NCBI GenBank assembly: GCA_003243455.1 | Contig: QFQS01000001.1 | Location: 124,001-188,000 of the forward strand | Reading direction: 5' to 3' | Origin: Cereibacter sphaeroides | Lineage (GTDB): Bacteria > Pseudomonadota > Alphaproteobacteria > Rhodobacterales > Rhodobacteraceae | Length of the DNA stretch: 64,000 nucleotides | In this document: piece by piece, positions 9,214-18,045 of the stretch | How the letters are laid out: each line of letters starts with the position of its first letter | Position numbering within the stretch: position 1 is the first letter of the stretch | Position numbers and translations under genes: made by a program | Notes under the pieces: model-generated | Told to the model about the DNA's origin: nothing | What the model saw: only the letters and a program-made list of their open reading frames with translations | Database searches by the model: none

Positions 9214-10569
9214 ATGCGCGCTTCGATTTTGACCGGCACGGCTGTTTTGCTGGTTTCGGCCACCACGGTCGTCGCCGAGGAAACCTTTCCCGCAACCCTG
9301 ACGGGCCACGCGATTTTGCCAGCGGGCACATTCATCGTCGCGCCCGATGATGCCCCCGCTGACCTGAAGATTGCGGGCAAGTTCACCGGGTCCACACCGG
9401 CCTACCAGCCCGCCACGGTGCCCGGAGATACAGGGCCTATGCACGGCAAGCGCCCTACGGGACTGGCCACGCCATTTCAGGGGCAGGCGGTGCAGGGCCT
9501 GTCCGGCTTCGCGATGAACCGGGCGCAGGATGGCTCTGTCTACGTGCTGACCGACAACGGTTTTGGCGGCAAGGGCAACAGTCCCGACGCCATGTTGTTC
9601 TTCAACCGCATGACTCCCGACTTCGCAGCGGGCACGGTGCAGATTGCCGAGACTGTGTTTCTGCATGATCCCGACCGCAAGGTTCCCTTCCGCATCACTT
9701 CAGAGGGAAGTGAGAAACGCTATCTGACCGGCGCGGATTTTGACCCCGAAAGCATCCAGCTGGTAAATAACGAGATCTGGATTGGCGAAGAATTCGGGCC
9801 CTACCTGATCCGCGCGACCACCGATGGCAAGGTTCTGGCCATCTACCCGACGATGATCGACGGCACTCTGGCCAAGGGCCCCGATACCCCCGGCGTCCAG
9901 GTGCCAGCTCAACCCGGCAAGGATTTCACCGTCCAACGCTCGGGCGGGTATGAAGTGATGGGGCTGCAACCTGGCACTGGCCTTCTCTGGGGGATACTTG
10001 AAAAGCCCCTGTTCGCCGCCACGGGCGAGCCGGAAGGCACCTTCGTGCGCGCCATGGCCTTCGATCCCGCCAAAGGCGAATGGACCGGTCAATTCTTCAA
10101 ATTTGCGCTTGGCGAAGGCGCGGTCTCGATCGGCGACATGAATTTCATCGACGATACCCGTGCGCTGGTGATCGAGCGGGACAACGGCGAGGGCGATCCG
10201 AGCCTCAAGTGCGAAGGCGATGCAAAGCCCGACTGCTTTCCGATGCCAGCGATGGCCAAGCGCGTGGTCCTGATCGACACCGCCAGCATCGACGCGGACG
10301 GCTTCGTCAAGCGGATCGGTTCCATCGACCTCATGGACATCGCCGACCCCAACGGCATGAACCGCCTGCCGACCGTTGCCAGGCGCGACCTTGCGGGCAA
10401 GTTCACCTTTCCCTTCTTCACCATCGAGGACGTCATGCGCGTCGATGATACGCATATTCTGGTTGCCAACGATAACAACCTGCCGTTCTCCAGCGGTCGT
10501 CAATTGGACCAGGCCGCAGCCAACGAGTTCATTCTCCTGTCGGTGCCAGAGTTGCTTTCTGCGCGCTGA
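9214..10569 (+). CDS. exported esterase-like protein of the phytase family (PF13449-like)
   Basis: 451 residues with a signal peptide (MRASILTGTAVLLVSATTVVAEE, shortened here to the run up to VVAEE) that predicts a periplasmic protein. The body matches the esterase-like activity of phytase family: repeated acidic blade motifs such as VLTDNGFGGKGN, GADFDPESIQL, WIGEEFGPYL, MNFIDDTRALVIERDNGEGD and DDTHILVANDNNLPFS. This is a predicted beta-propeller hydrolase on phosphate esters. The true substrate is not known. It stands alone between a divergent helicase and an OsmC gene. Confidence 0.85.
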   Translation: MRASILTGTAVLLVSATTVVAEETFPATLTGHAILPAGTFIVAPDDAPADLKIAGKFTGSTPAYQPATVPGDTGPMHGKRPTGLATPFQGQAVQGLSGFAMNRAQDGSVYVLTDNGFGGKGNSPDAMLFFNRMTPDFAAGTVQIAETVFLHDPDRKVPFRITSEGSEKRYLTGADFDPESIQLVNNEIWIGEEFGPYLIRATTDGKVLAIYPTMIDGTLAKGPDTPGVQVPAQPGKDFTVQRSGGYEVMGLQPGTGLLWGILEKPLFAATGEPEGTFVRAMAFDPAKGEWTGQFFKFALGEGAVSIGDMNFIDDTRALVIERDNGEGDPSLKCEGDAKPDCFPMPAMAKRVVLIDTASIDADGFVKRIGSIDLMDIADPNGMNRLPTVARRDLAGKFTFPFFTIEDVMRVDDTHILVANDNNLPFSSGRQLDQAAANEFILLSVPELLSAR

Positions 10570-10658
10570 GCTTTAGCTGACCTTGACCAGCGCGGGGAAA
10601 ACGGGATGCATCGCCGCATCCGCCCCTGGCGGAACATCGAAAGCAAAGGGAGTTTCAC

Positions 10659-11087
10659 ATGGCGATCAAGAACACAGCTTCGGCGCATTGGGCCGGCGAT
10701 CTGAAAACCGGCAAAGGGCAGATTTCCTCTGGCTCCGGCGCGCTGTCGTCGCTGCCCTACGACTTTCGCAAGCGGTTCGAGGGTGAAAAGGGCACCAACC
10801 CCGAAGAACTGATCGGCGCCTCGCATGCCGCCTGTTTCTCGATGGCCTTCTCGGCCGAACTCGGTAAGGCCGGATTGACCGCCGAGGCGATTGACACGGT
10901 AGCCACGGTGACGCTGGACTTCATCGACGGCGCGCCGACGATTGTCAGTTCGCACCTTGAGCTGAAGGCGAAGATTCCGGGGGCGAGCCAGGAAGCGTTC
11001 CTGACCGCGGCCAACAGCGCGAAAGCCAACTGCCCGATCTCTCGCCTGCTGAAGGCCGAGGTGACGATGGACGCGAAACTGGTTTAA
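10659..11087 (+). CDS. OsmC family peroxiredoxin
   Basis: 142-residue thiol-dependent hydroperoxide reductase. The two family cysteines are present, in SHAACFSMAFS and in ANCPISRLL, separated by the usual distance, and the N-terminal beta strands plus LPYDFRKRFEG and NPEELIGA segments are typical of the OsmC rather than the Ohr branch. A good ribosome site (aaaggga) precedes the ATG. Its stop codon TAA shares the palindrome TTAA with the stop of the convergent downstream gene. Confidence 0.92.
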   Translation: MAIKNTASAHWAGDLKTGKGQISSGSGALSSLPYDFRKRFEGEKGTNPEELIGASHAACFSMAFSAELGKAGLTAEAIDTVATVTLDFIDGAPTIVSSHLELKAKIPGASQEAFLTAANSAKANCPISRLLKAEVTMDAKLV

Positions 11088-11695
11088 GCGGCAGACGGAT
11101 GCAGCCGCGGGCGATAGCCCGCGGCAAGCACGCGCACCATCGGTTCGGGTGTCAGGACTTCGACTTCTCCGGGTGGTGGAGTCATCCGCTGGCCATATCC
11201 TTGTGGAGCGAAGGGCAGTAGCCCGCCGCCCAGTATCAGGAAGTAGTCTCGGTCTTGCCGAATGAAGCTTCCGTCTGGCAAGTCGCCAAACCGCGCTCGA
11301 TGTGTCGCGAGATTTCGTGTGCCGGGCAATACCCGCGCCGCGTGAAGCACCCGGTCCATTTCCGCCGCGCTGTCCTCTCGTCCGAATACACGGCCCCAGC
11401 CAGCGCGAAAGGCGTTGTAGTCCGCCCGCCTGCACAATGCGCAAGGCCGGTGCCCGGCAGACAGCGCCACCGCCTCGTCCAGGAAGAACAACTCTGTCCA
11501 GCGACCCGGCGCCATGACCTGCCGCCGCCAGCCCTTGTATTCCAGCTCGCAGGCGATCCAGTGCGGGTGCCGCCAGCGCGCCTCGCCCATCCGCCCCTCG
11601 GCGTCGTGCAGGATCCCGCGGTTCCCTGTCAGCGTCCCGCGTGCCGGAATGGCGACCATCTCACCATCCGGCATCACGCGGTTCTGGCGGGTCAT
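11084..11695 (-). CDS. conserved hypothetical protein with CALCRR motif
   Basis: 203-residue cytoplasmic protein with no signal or membrane segment. It carries many tryptophans, the stretch WTELFFLDEAVALSAGHRPC followed by ALCRRADYNAFRAGW, and a histidine-rich middle, which suggests a small enzyme or metal-binding fold. I do not recognise a named domain. The stop codon overlaps the stop of the convergent OsmC gene by sharing TTAA. ATG at 11695 is used; an internal ATG seven codons later is possible. Confidence 0.75.
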   Translation of the reverse strand: MTRQNRVMPDGEMVAIPARGTLTGNRGILHDAEGRMGEARWRHPHWIACELEYKGWRRQVMAPGRWTELFFLDEAVALSAGHRPCALCRRADYNAFRAGWGRVFGREDSAAEMDRVLHAARVLPGTRNLATHRARFGDLPDGSFIRQDRDYFLILGGGLLPFAPQGYGQRMTPPPGEVEVLTPEPMVRVLAAGYRPRLHPSAA

Positions 11696-11729
11696 TTTAC
11701 ATCCGCTTGTTTCACCTACGATCGCTCGC

Positions 11730-12452
11730 TCAAGAAAACTCGAACCGATAACGGTAACTTTTAAGACTCAAGTTTGGAATTGCCTTTGCGGCAAGTATAA
11801 CCCTCGGATGATGCTCAGCAGCAATCAGGATGCCTCTGACTCGATTGGTGCCTTCTTCTGCCGCACAACTCATATAAGCGAGGATTTGGGCAATTGCCTC
11901 AGGTCGCGATGTCCCCGCTTTTAATTCAATAATGACCGGACACCCCTCTTTGTCTTGTGCAAGGATGTCGATGAACCCAGCCTCGACTCTGCGCTCAGAG
12001 TTTCCATCAACAATAGAAAGTCCGTCTTCCAATTGGGTGATGTTCTGGCGCAGAGCAGCCTGAAGATCCCTCTCGAGGCCGAATGTCTGCGATGCGGCCT
12101 CTAAAATTTCTTCAGCAGCCTCGTCGAATTTCTCCTCGGTTGCCAGAGTCTCAGAATTACCGCCTAGAAACCTGAGATAGTCGGTTAAATGGGATTTATA
12201 CCAAGCCAGATGAGTTCTTAGCTTGTCCGGGTCGATTGGCAAACGCGAAGGGTTTTCTCGACCCTCACGGCTGTCAATGCTTGAATAGGTTAGACTGCTT
12301 AGAATGCTGCGCAAACCATCTCTTTGGTATTCTTGATCTAGCTCCGTCTCATAGTGCTTTTCTAGGCGCTTTAGCGCGTAGATGCGCTGGTCTCTTGTTT
12401 TATCGGCCAAGTCTCGACCAGAAAGCGATTTCCTATATTCGTCCTCGCGCAT
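11730..12452 (-). CDS. NucS/DUF91-like PD-(D/E)xK endonuclease domain protein
   Basis: 240 residues. The C-terminal half has a PD-(D/E)xK core: GFIDILAQD, then VIIELKAG with the E-x-K pair, then AIAQILAYM, resembling the nuclease domain of NucS (DUF91). The N-terminal half is charged and helical (DKTRDQRIYALKRLEKHYE) with an SSIDSREG..NPSR segment and probably binds DNA or partners. The chosen ATG overlaps the prfC stop (TGATG) with AAGGAG in the end of prfC, so translation is coupled. The gene is visibly AT-richer and uses more A/T-ending codons than its neighbours, which suggests acquisition. Confidence 0.8.
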   Translation of the reverse strand: MREDEYRKSLSGRDLADKTRDQRIYALKRLEKHYETELDQEYQRDGLRSILSSLTYSSIDSREGRENPSRLPIDPDKLRTHLAWYKSHLTDYLRFLGGNSETLATEEKFDEAAEEILEAASQTFGLERDLQAALRQNITQLEDGLSIVDGNSERRVEAGFIDILAQDKEGCPVIIELKAGTSRPEAIAQILAYMSCAAEEGTNRVRGILIAAEHHPRVILAAKAIPNLSLKSYRYRFEFS

Positions 12453-14047
12453 CACGCCATCATCTCCTTCGTCGCCGTCAACCGCAGATCGGGATAGTCT
12501 CGTTCGATCCGGTCGATGTCCCACTTCAAGCGGGTAAGATAGACCGTATCGCCGTCATGGTCGGTGGCGATATGGCCCTTGTTCACGTTGATGAACTTCT
12601 CGACCTCGGGCTTTGGTCCCGACACCCAGCGGGCCGAGGTGAACTGCGATCCTTCGAACCGGACCGGCAGCTGGTATTCCTGCTCGATCCGGCTGGCCAG
12701 CACGTCGAATTGCAGCGCGCCCACGACACCGACGATAAAGCCCGACCCGATCATCGGCTTGAACACCTTGGCGGCACCTTCTTCGGCGAACTGCATCAGC
12801 GCCTTTTCCAGATGCTTGGCCTTCATCGGATCGCCCGCGCGCACGCCCTGCAGAAGCTCCGGCGCAAAGGACGGGATGCCGGTGAAGCGCAACACCTCAC
12901 CCTCGGTCAGGGCATCGCCGATCCGCAGTTGCCCATGGTTCGGGATGCCCATGATGTCACCGGCCCATGCCTCTTCGGCAAGCTCGCGGTCCGCGGCCAG
13001 GAACAGCACCGGGTTCGTCACAGCCATCGGTTTTTTCGACCGGACGTGGATCAGCTTCATGCCCCGCGTGAAGTGCCCCGAGGCCAGTCGGACGAAAGCC
13101 ACCCGGTCACGGTGCTTGGGGTCCATGTTGGCCTGCACCTTGAAGACGAAACCGGTCACGGCCTCTTCCTCGGGGGCCACCTGCCGCGTCTCGCTGTTCT
13201 GGATCTGTGGCGGGGGGCCGTATTCACCCATGCCATCCATCAGCTCTTTCACCCCAAAAGAGTTGATCGCCGAGCCAAACCAGATCGGCGTCAGCGAGCC
13301 GTTCATGAAGGCGTCCCGGTCAAAGGCGGGAAGCAATTCCCGCGCCATTTCAATTTCTTCGCGCAGCTTGTTCAAAAGCTCCACCGGCACATGTTCGGCC
13401 AGTTTCGGATCGTCCAGCCCGGCGATCTTGATCGATTCCGCAACCCGGTTGCGATCGGCGCGGTCCATCAGTTCCAGCCGGTCATGCAGGATATCGTAGC
13501 ATCCGACGAACTCTCGCCCCATGCCGATAGGCCAGGAGGCAGGCGAGACGTCGATGGCAAGGTTCTGCTGGATCTCGTCGATGATCTCGAACGTATCGCG
13601 GCTTTCGCGGTCCATCTTGTTGCAGAAGGTCAGGATCGGCAGGTCGCGCAACCGGCAGACCTCGAACAGCTTCTGCGTCTGGCTTTCCACGCCCTTGGCC
13701 CCGTCGATCACCATGATCGCGGCATCCACGGCGGTCAGTGTGCGATAGGTATCCTCGGAGAAATCCGAGTGGCCGGGCGTATCGACCAGGTTGAAGCGAT
13801 AGTCGCCATATTCGAACGACATGGCCGAGGCGGAAACCGAGATGCCGCGTTCCTGCTCCAGCTTCATGAAGTCCGACCGCGTGCGCCGCGCCTCGCCCTT
13901 GGCGCGCACCTGTCCGGCCATCTGGATCGCGCCGCCGAACAGCAGGAACTTCTCGGTCAGCGTCGTCTTGCCGGCGTCCGGATGCGAGATGATCGCGAAG
14001 GTCCGGCGACGGCCGATCTCGGGGGGCAGGGGGGCGCGATTTGACAT
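12452..14047 (-). CDS. prfC: peptide chain release factor 3
   Basis: Translational GTPase that recycles RF1/RF2 after peptide release. The 531-residue product starts with SNRAPLPPEI and then the G1 motif SHPDAGKTT, with DTPGHSDFS (G3) and FCNKMDRE (NKxD, G4), then the RF3 middle and C-terminal domains (TGIPSFAPELLQGV, GALQFDVLASR). The start was moved 12 codons inside the open frame to match the family N-terminus. The downstream nuclease gene begins at its stop codon. Confidence 0.95.
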   Translation of the reverse strand: MSNRAPLPPEIGRRRTFAIISHPDAGKTTLTEKFLLFGGAIQMAGQVRAKGEARRTRSDFMKLEQERGISVSASAMSFEYGDYRFNLVDTPGHSDFSEDTYRTLTAVDAAIMVIDGAKGVESQTQKLFEVCRLRDLPILTFCNKMDRESRDTFEIIDEIQQNLAIDVSPASWPIGMGREFVGCYDILHDRLELMDRADRNRVAESIKIAGLDDPKLAEHVPVELLNKLREEIEMARELLPAFDRDAFMNGSLTPIWFGSAINSFGVKELMDGMGEYGPPPQIQNSETRQVAPEEEAVTGFVFKVQANMDPKHRDRVAFVRLASGHFTRGMKLIHVRSKKPMAVTNPVLFLAADRELAEEAWAGDIMGIPNHGQLRIGDALTEGEVLRFTGIPSFAPELLQGVRAGDPMKAKHLEKALMQFAEEGAAKVFKPMIGSGFIVGVVGALQFDVLASRIEQEYQLPVRFEGSQFTSARWVSGPKPEVEKFINVNKGHIATDHDGDTVYLTRLKWDIDRIERDYPDLRLTATKEMMA

Positions 14048-14148
14048 GGGCCGGGGTATAGGCGCTGCCCCGCGCACGCGCAACTCTGTCTTGGACTTGT
14101 CACGGACGCGCGCTATAACCAGAACATTGAGCGAACATTTGGGGGGTT

Positions 14149-14523
14149 ATGATGACTTTGAATGAGATTGCCGCAGAGCTTGTCGCGGGCTGTCGCGAAG
14201 GGCGTGAAGTCGAAAACCTGCACAAGCTTTACAGCCCCGACGCGGTCTCGGTCGAGGCGGCCGACATGGGTGGCGGGCGAGAGTCGAAGGGCATAGATGC
14301 CATCCTTGCCAAGCACGAATGGTGGGGCGCCAACCAGATCGTCCACAGCTTCGATGTCGAAGGACCGTTCCCGCATGGCGACGACCGTTTCGCCGTCATC
14401 TTCGAGATGGATACCGAGAACAAGCAATCCGGGCGCCGAGACCAGATGCGCGAGGTTGCCGTCTATCACGTCAAGGACAGCAAGATCGTTCGGGAAGAGT
14501 TCTTTTACCCGACCGGTGGCTGA
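14149..14523 (+). CDS. NTF2-like/SnoaL-like small protein
   Basis: 124 residues with the pattern of an NTF2-like cone fold: an N-terminal helix, LYSPDAVSVEA, GIDAILAKHEWW, FDVEGPFPHGDDRFAVIFEMD, and VYHVKDSKIVREEFFY. Such proteins bind or turn over small hydrophobic compounds, but no catalytic residues can be assigned. Two ATG codons stand side by side at the start (14149 and 14152). The 3' end overlaps the convergent Hint gene by 19 bases. Confidence 0.8.
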   Translation: MMTLNEIAAELVAGCREGREVENLHKLYSPDAVSVEAADMGGGRESKGIDAILAKHEWWGANQIVHSFDVEGPFPHGDDRFAVIFEMDTENKQSGRRDQMREVAVYHVKDSKIVREEFFYPTGG

Positions 14524-15500
14524 CCCAGCAGGGATTGCCGCAGCGATGCGGCAATCCCGCGCCCCGCCTCGGTTCCGAAATGCGGATCGTGGCGCAGGTC
14601 GGGAAAGCGCGCGGCAACGGCATCTGCCAGATCGCCGGGCAGACGCGCGACGGTCGCCTCTGTCACCATCAGGCTTTCCGAAGGGATACCCTCGGCATAG
14701 ATGATCTCGTGCCGGTCGAAGATCAGGCTGAAGTAATCGACCACGCCGCCGTCCCGAAGGAAGATACGCTCCCCATCCACCAGATGCTTTGCCTGAACCA
14801 GCACTTCGGCGGTCGGCAACTCGGGCAAGCGAGTGGGGCGATAAAGAAACATGCGGTGGTGCTGGCTGACGATGAGATCATGCGCATTGCCCAGAACGCC
14901 CTTGCTGATCACGACGGGGGCAAATGCACCGATGGCACGCAGGGTTGCCCGCCCGACCCAGCGAATTTGTTGCGCGCCATGGTCGCGGGTCAGGACACGG
15001 TCGCCAGGATCAAGACTTTCGATGCCGCGCTGACGGCCAGAGGGCAGGGTGATCAGCGTGCCACGTGCGAACGAGACGCAGACAAGATCGGACAGCCGCG
15101 CGGCCACCGGCGCGGAGTCGATGGCAATCAGCGAATATTCCATCCGCCGTGCCATCGGCGACAGCGGCAGCGCAAACAGGCCTTGGCCATGGGACAGCAG
15201 CAGCACCTCGACTGTTTCGGCCTGCGGGGACAGCAGCGTGTACCGGGCGATCATCTGCACGGTGTCGCCGGGTTTGCCGACTTCCGATCCGGCAGCGATG
15301 GTTTGCAGATGTTCGTCGGACTGATGCAGGGCAAGCCTCAATGGCCGCGCATCGACGTCAAGCTCATATACATCACCCGCGCAGACGGTTTCGGGCAGCC
15401 CCAGACCATCGCCCAGATTGGCACCGGAACTGACAAAGATCTCCGCGGCAGGAAACACTTGGCAACTATGGCCGAGCGGAGGAATAAGGTCCGTGGGCAT
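14505..15500 (-). CDS. Hint domain-containing protein
   Basis: 331 residues. From about residue 140 it shows a Hint (hedgehog/intein) module of the kind abundant in Rhodobacteraceae: CVSFARGTLI, IESLDPGDRVLTRD, QQIRWVGRAT, NAHDLIVSQHHRMFL, and AEVLVQAKHLVDGE. The N-terminal part is not recognised. Hint modules may self-cleave or attach other proteins, but no C-terminal extein and no partner gene is evident here. It overlaps the end of the NTF2-like gene. Confidence 0.88.
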   Translation of the reverse strand: MPTDLIPPLGHSCQVFPAAEIFVSSGANLGDGLGLPETVCAGDVYELDVDARPLRLALHQSDEHLQTIAAGSEVGKPGDTVQMIARYTLLSPQAETVEVLLLSHGQGLFALPLSPMARRMEYSLIAIDSAPVAARLSDLVCVSFARGTLITLPSGRQRGIESLDPGDRVLTRDHGAQQIRWVGRATLRAIGAFAPVVISKGVLGNAHDLIVSQHHRMFLYRPTRLPELPTAEVLVQAKHLVDGERIFLRDGGVVDYFSLIFDRHEIIYAEGIPSESLMVTEATVARLPGDLADAVAARFPDLRHDPHFGTEAGRGIAASLRQSLLGQPPVG

Positions 15501-15688
15501 CGGAAATCCGGTCTGGCAGAAACTACTGGCGGAAACCTTAACAGCGGCGCGCGCACAGGGTCAAACTGCGCTGCAGGAGGCGGTTTCCGCGAAACGACCC
15601 ATCGCCATTCCCAGGCATTGTTGCAAGGGTGCTGGCAAAAGACGGGCGTGTTCCGAATCGCCCGGCGCAGAGAGGAAAGGATATAGCG

Positions 15689-16468
15689 ATGGATCTGGGG
15701 CTGAGGGGCAAGCGCGCGCTGGTCTGCGCATCTTCCAAGGGGTTGGGACGTGGCTGCGCCGAGGCGCTGGCAGAGGCCGGTGTGGACCTTGTTCTGAACG
15801 CCCGTGGCGCAGAGGCGCTGGAGGCGACGGCCGAAGCCATCCGTGCCCGGTTTCAGGTTTCCGTTACACCGATAGCCGCCGATATCACCACAGAAGACGG
15901 TCGGGCGGCAGTTCTTGCCGCAACAGGACAGGCGGACATCCTTGTGACCAACGCCGGTGGACCACCGCCCGGCATCTGGTCAGACTGGAGCCGCGATGAT
16001 TTCATCCGCGCGCTGGATGCCAACATGCTGACGCCCATAGCTCTGATGCAGGCGCTCTTGCCCGGCATGATCGAGCGGCGCTGGGGGCGGGTGGTCAACA
16101 TCACATCGCAGTCGGTCAAGGCGCCTGTCATGACCCTGGGTCTGTCGAACAGCGCACGCACCGGCCTGACCGGCTTTGTCGCCGGAACCTCGCGGCAAGT
16201 CGCGCAGTATGGGGTGACGATCAACAACCTGCTTCCCGGTAGCCATGCCACGGACCGTATCGCTGCCCTGAACGCGCGGGCGGCCCAGAGCGAAGGGATT
16301 TCGGTCGAAGAGGCCGGTCGCCGTGGCGCCGCCGCGATTCCCGCCGGTCGCTACGGGTCGCCACAGGAATTCGGAGCCGCCTGCGCCTTCCTCTGCTCGC
16401 AACACGCTGGGTTTATCGTGGGTCAGAACATCCTGCTGGATGGCGGTGCGACCAACGCGACGATCTGA
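15689..16468 (+). CDS. SDR-family protein with an atypical active site
   Basis: 259 residues with a Rossmann fold: ASSKGLGRG glycine motif, NAGGPPPG, VVNITSQSVK and the C-terminal QNILLDGGATN. It resembles 3-oxoacyl-ACP reductases, but the usual catalytic YxxxK is replaced by LSNSARTGL, as in the BKR-like SDR subgroup noted for lacking the standard tetrad. The reaction is therefore open. ATG 15689 was chosen over an upstream in-frame ATG because GAGGAAAGG lies just before it and it matches the family start. It ends 3 bases from a convergent gene. Confidence 0.88.
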   Translation: MDLGLRGKRALVCASSKGLGRGCAEALAEAGVDLVLNARGAEALEATAEAIRARFQVSVTPIAADITTEDGRAAVLAATGQADILVTNAGGPPPGIWSDWSRDDFIRALDANMLTPIALMQALLPGMIERRWGRVVNITSQSVKAPVMTLGLSNSARTGLTGFVAGTSRQVAQYGVTINNLLPGSHATDRIAALNARAAQSEGISVEEAGRRGAAAIPAGRYGSPQEFGAACAFLCSQHAGFIVGQNILLDGGATNATI

Positions 16469-16471
16469 GCC

Positions 16472-16807
16472 TCAGGCCGCCAGAGCCTTCAGCGCATCGC
16501 GCCAATATTGGTGGCGGGCTTTCAGCGCGTGGTTGCGGGCCATGTCTGACAGATCGTCGTCCAGTTGCTCCAGTACCTCGAAGCGGAAGCTGTCGGCGCC
16601 ATGCGTTGCCCACGCCGCCTGCATGGCCGCGTTCGTGGCGCCGCCCTGGCCAAGCGTGAATTGCAGCCGGTTCTCAATCTTGTCGAGGTCGGGCGACTTT
16701 CCGACCCAGACCTCGTCGCTGGCAAGGCAGCGCATCGCATAGATGCCCGCTGGAGACTTGCGCTCCTTATAGGCGGCGATGGCGTCTTTGCGCGACTGGC
16801 TGGTCAT
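16472..16807 (-). CDS. GIY-YIG domain protein
   Basis: 111 residues. The segment GIYAMRC, ten residues, VWVGKS matches the GIY-YIG nuclease core in reduced form, and the following NRLQFTLGQGG and DSFRFEVLEQL strands fit stand-alone small GIY-YIG proteins. The second motif has VG in place of YIG, so activity is doubtful. A ribosome site (aaagggtg) precedes the ATG. Its 3' end nearly touches the SDR gene. Confidence 0.85.
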   Translation of the reverse strand: MTSQSRKDAIAAYKERKSPAGIYAMRCLASDEVWVGKSPDLDKIENRLQFTLGQGGATNAAMQAAWATHGADSFRFEVLEQLDDDLSDMARNHALKARHQYWRDALKALAA

Positions 16808-16914
16808 GGATGCACCCTTTCTGCTGCTTTCGGCTGTATAGGGCAGGTGGCAGCCGAATGGCCATGGCGGTCTTGCCCCCGCCGGTTCAGCCTGCTAATC
16901 CCGGCTCATTCCTG

Positions 16915-18042
16915 ATGAAATTCATCGGATATGAGGCTCAGTTGACCGAACCCGCCCCGCGACTGCAGGTGACAAATCTCACCCGTTCCTTTGGCGGCGC
17001 GCCCGTGGTGGACGACCTCTCGCTTACCGTTGCTGCGGGGCAGGTGACCTGTCTGCTTGGACCTTCGGGCTGCGGCAAGTCCACGACGCTTCGGATGATT
17101 GCCGGGGTCGAAAGACCCGACCGGGGGCGCGTCGTGATCGACGGCATGGCCGTTTCGGACGGCGCGCAATTCGTTCCGCCCGAATCCCGCGCCGTTGGCC
17201 TTATGTTTCAGGATTTTGCGCTGTTTCCACACCTAACTGTCGAGGCAAACATCGCTTTTGGCCTGCGAAACGGACGCGCCGAAAAAGTGGCTCGGGTGGG
17301 CGAGTTGCTGGAAAAAATCAACCTCTCCGGCTTCGCGAAAAAGCATCCGCACGAACTGTCGGGGGGCGAGCAGCAGCGGGTCGCTCTGGCACGGGCCCTC
17401 GCCCCGCATCCGCGCATCATGCTGATGGACGAGCCGTTTTCGGGTCTGGACAACCGCCTGCGCGACGGGATCCGCGACAGCACGCTCGACGTGCTGAAGG
17501 AAGAGGGTGCCGCGGTTCTGCTGGTCACGCACGAGCCGGACGAGGCGATGCGGATGGGCGACGAGATCGCGCTCATGCGCGGCGGAAGGATCGTTCAGCG
17601 CGGTGCCCCATACAATGTCTACAACTCGCCTATAGACACGGCGGCAGCGGCATTCTTTAGCGATATCAATGTTATTCACGGCATTTCTCGTGGCGCACTG
17701 ACCCAGACGCCCTTCGGCGAGTTTCTGACGCCGGGCCATGCCGACGGTGCGCCGGTCGATATCGTGATCCGCCCGCAGCATCTGAAGATCGACTTCGACC
17801 GTAACGGGCGTGGACCCAGCCCGACCCCGCAGGACGGCACGGCGGCAAGGGGGCGCGTGGTCCGGTCACGCTTCATGGGCGGCGCCAGTCTGGTCGAGTT
17901 CCGGATGGAATTCGACGGATCGCGGCTTTTGGCGTCGATCCCGGGTGCGTTCCTGCCAAAGCCCGATACGGATCTTTGGCTGATGATCCGCCGCGACCGC
18001 TGTTTTGTATTTCCTTCGGGCGGGCGACCCGCCTCGCTTTAG
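16915..18042 (+). CDS. ABC transporter ATP-binding protein (FbpC/PotA-like)
   Basis: 375 residues: Walker A LGPSGCGKST, Q-loop MFQDFALFPHLT, signature LSGGEQQR, Walker B IMLMDEP, switch LVTHEP, then a C-terminal TOBE-like regulatory domain. This is the layout of iron(III) or spermidine/putrescine importer ATPases. No permease or binding-protein gene is nearby, so the substrate and partners are unknown. The start is uncertain because no clear ribosome site is seen; ATG codons also occur at 16858 and 16864. Confidence 0.9.
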   Translation: MKFIGYEAQLTEPAPRLQVTNLTRSFGGAPVVDDLSLTVAAGQVTCLLGPSGCGKSTTLRMIAGVERPDRGRVVIDGMAVSDGAQFVPPESRAVGLMFQDFALFPHLTVEANIAFGLRNGRAEKVARVGELLEKINLSGFAKKHPHELSGGEQQRVALARALAPHPRIMLMDEPFSGLDNRLRDGIRDSTLDVLKEEGAAVLLVTHEPDEAMRMGDEIALMRGGRIVQRGAPYNVYNSPIDTAAAAFFSDINVIHGISRGALTQTPFGEFLTPGHADGAPVDIVIRPQHLKIDFDRNGRGPSPTPQDGTAARGRVVRSRFMGGASLVEFRMEFDGSRLLASIPGAFLPKPDTDLWLMIRRDRCFVFPSGGRPASL

Positions 18043-18045
18043 GCC

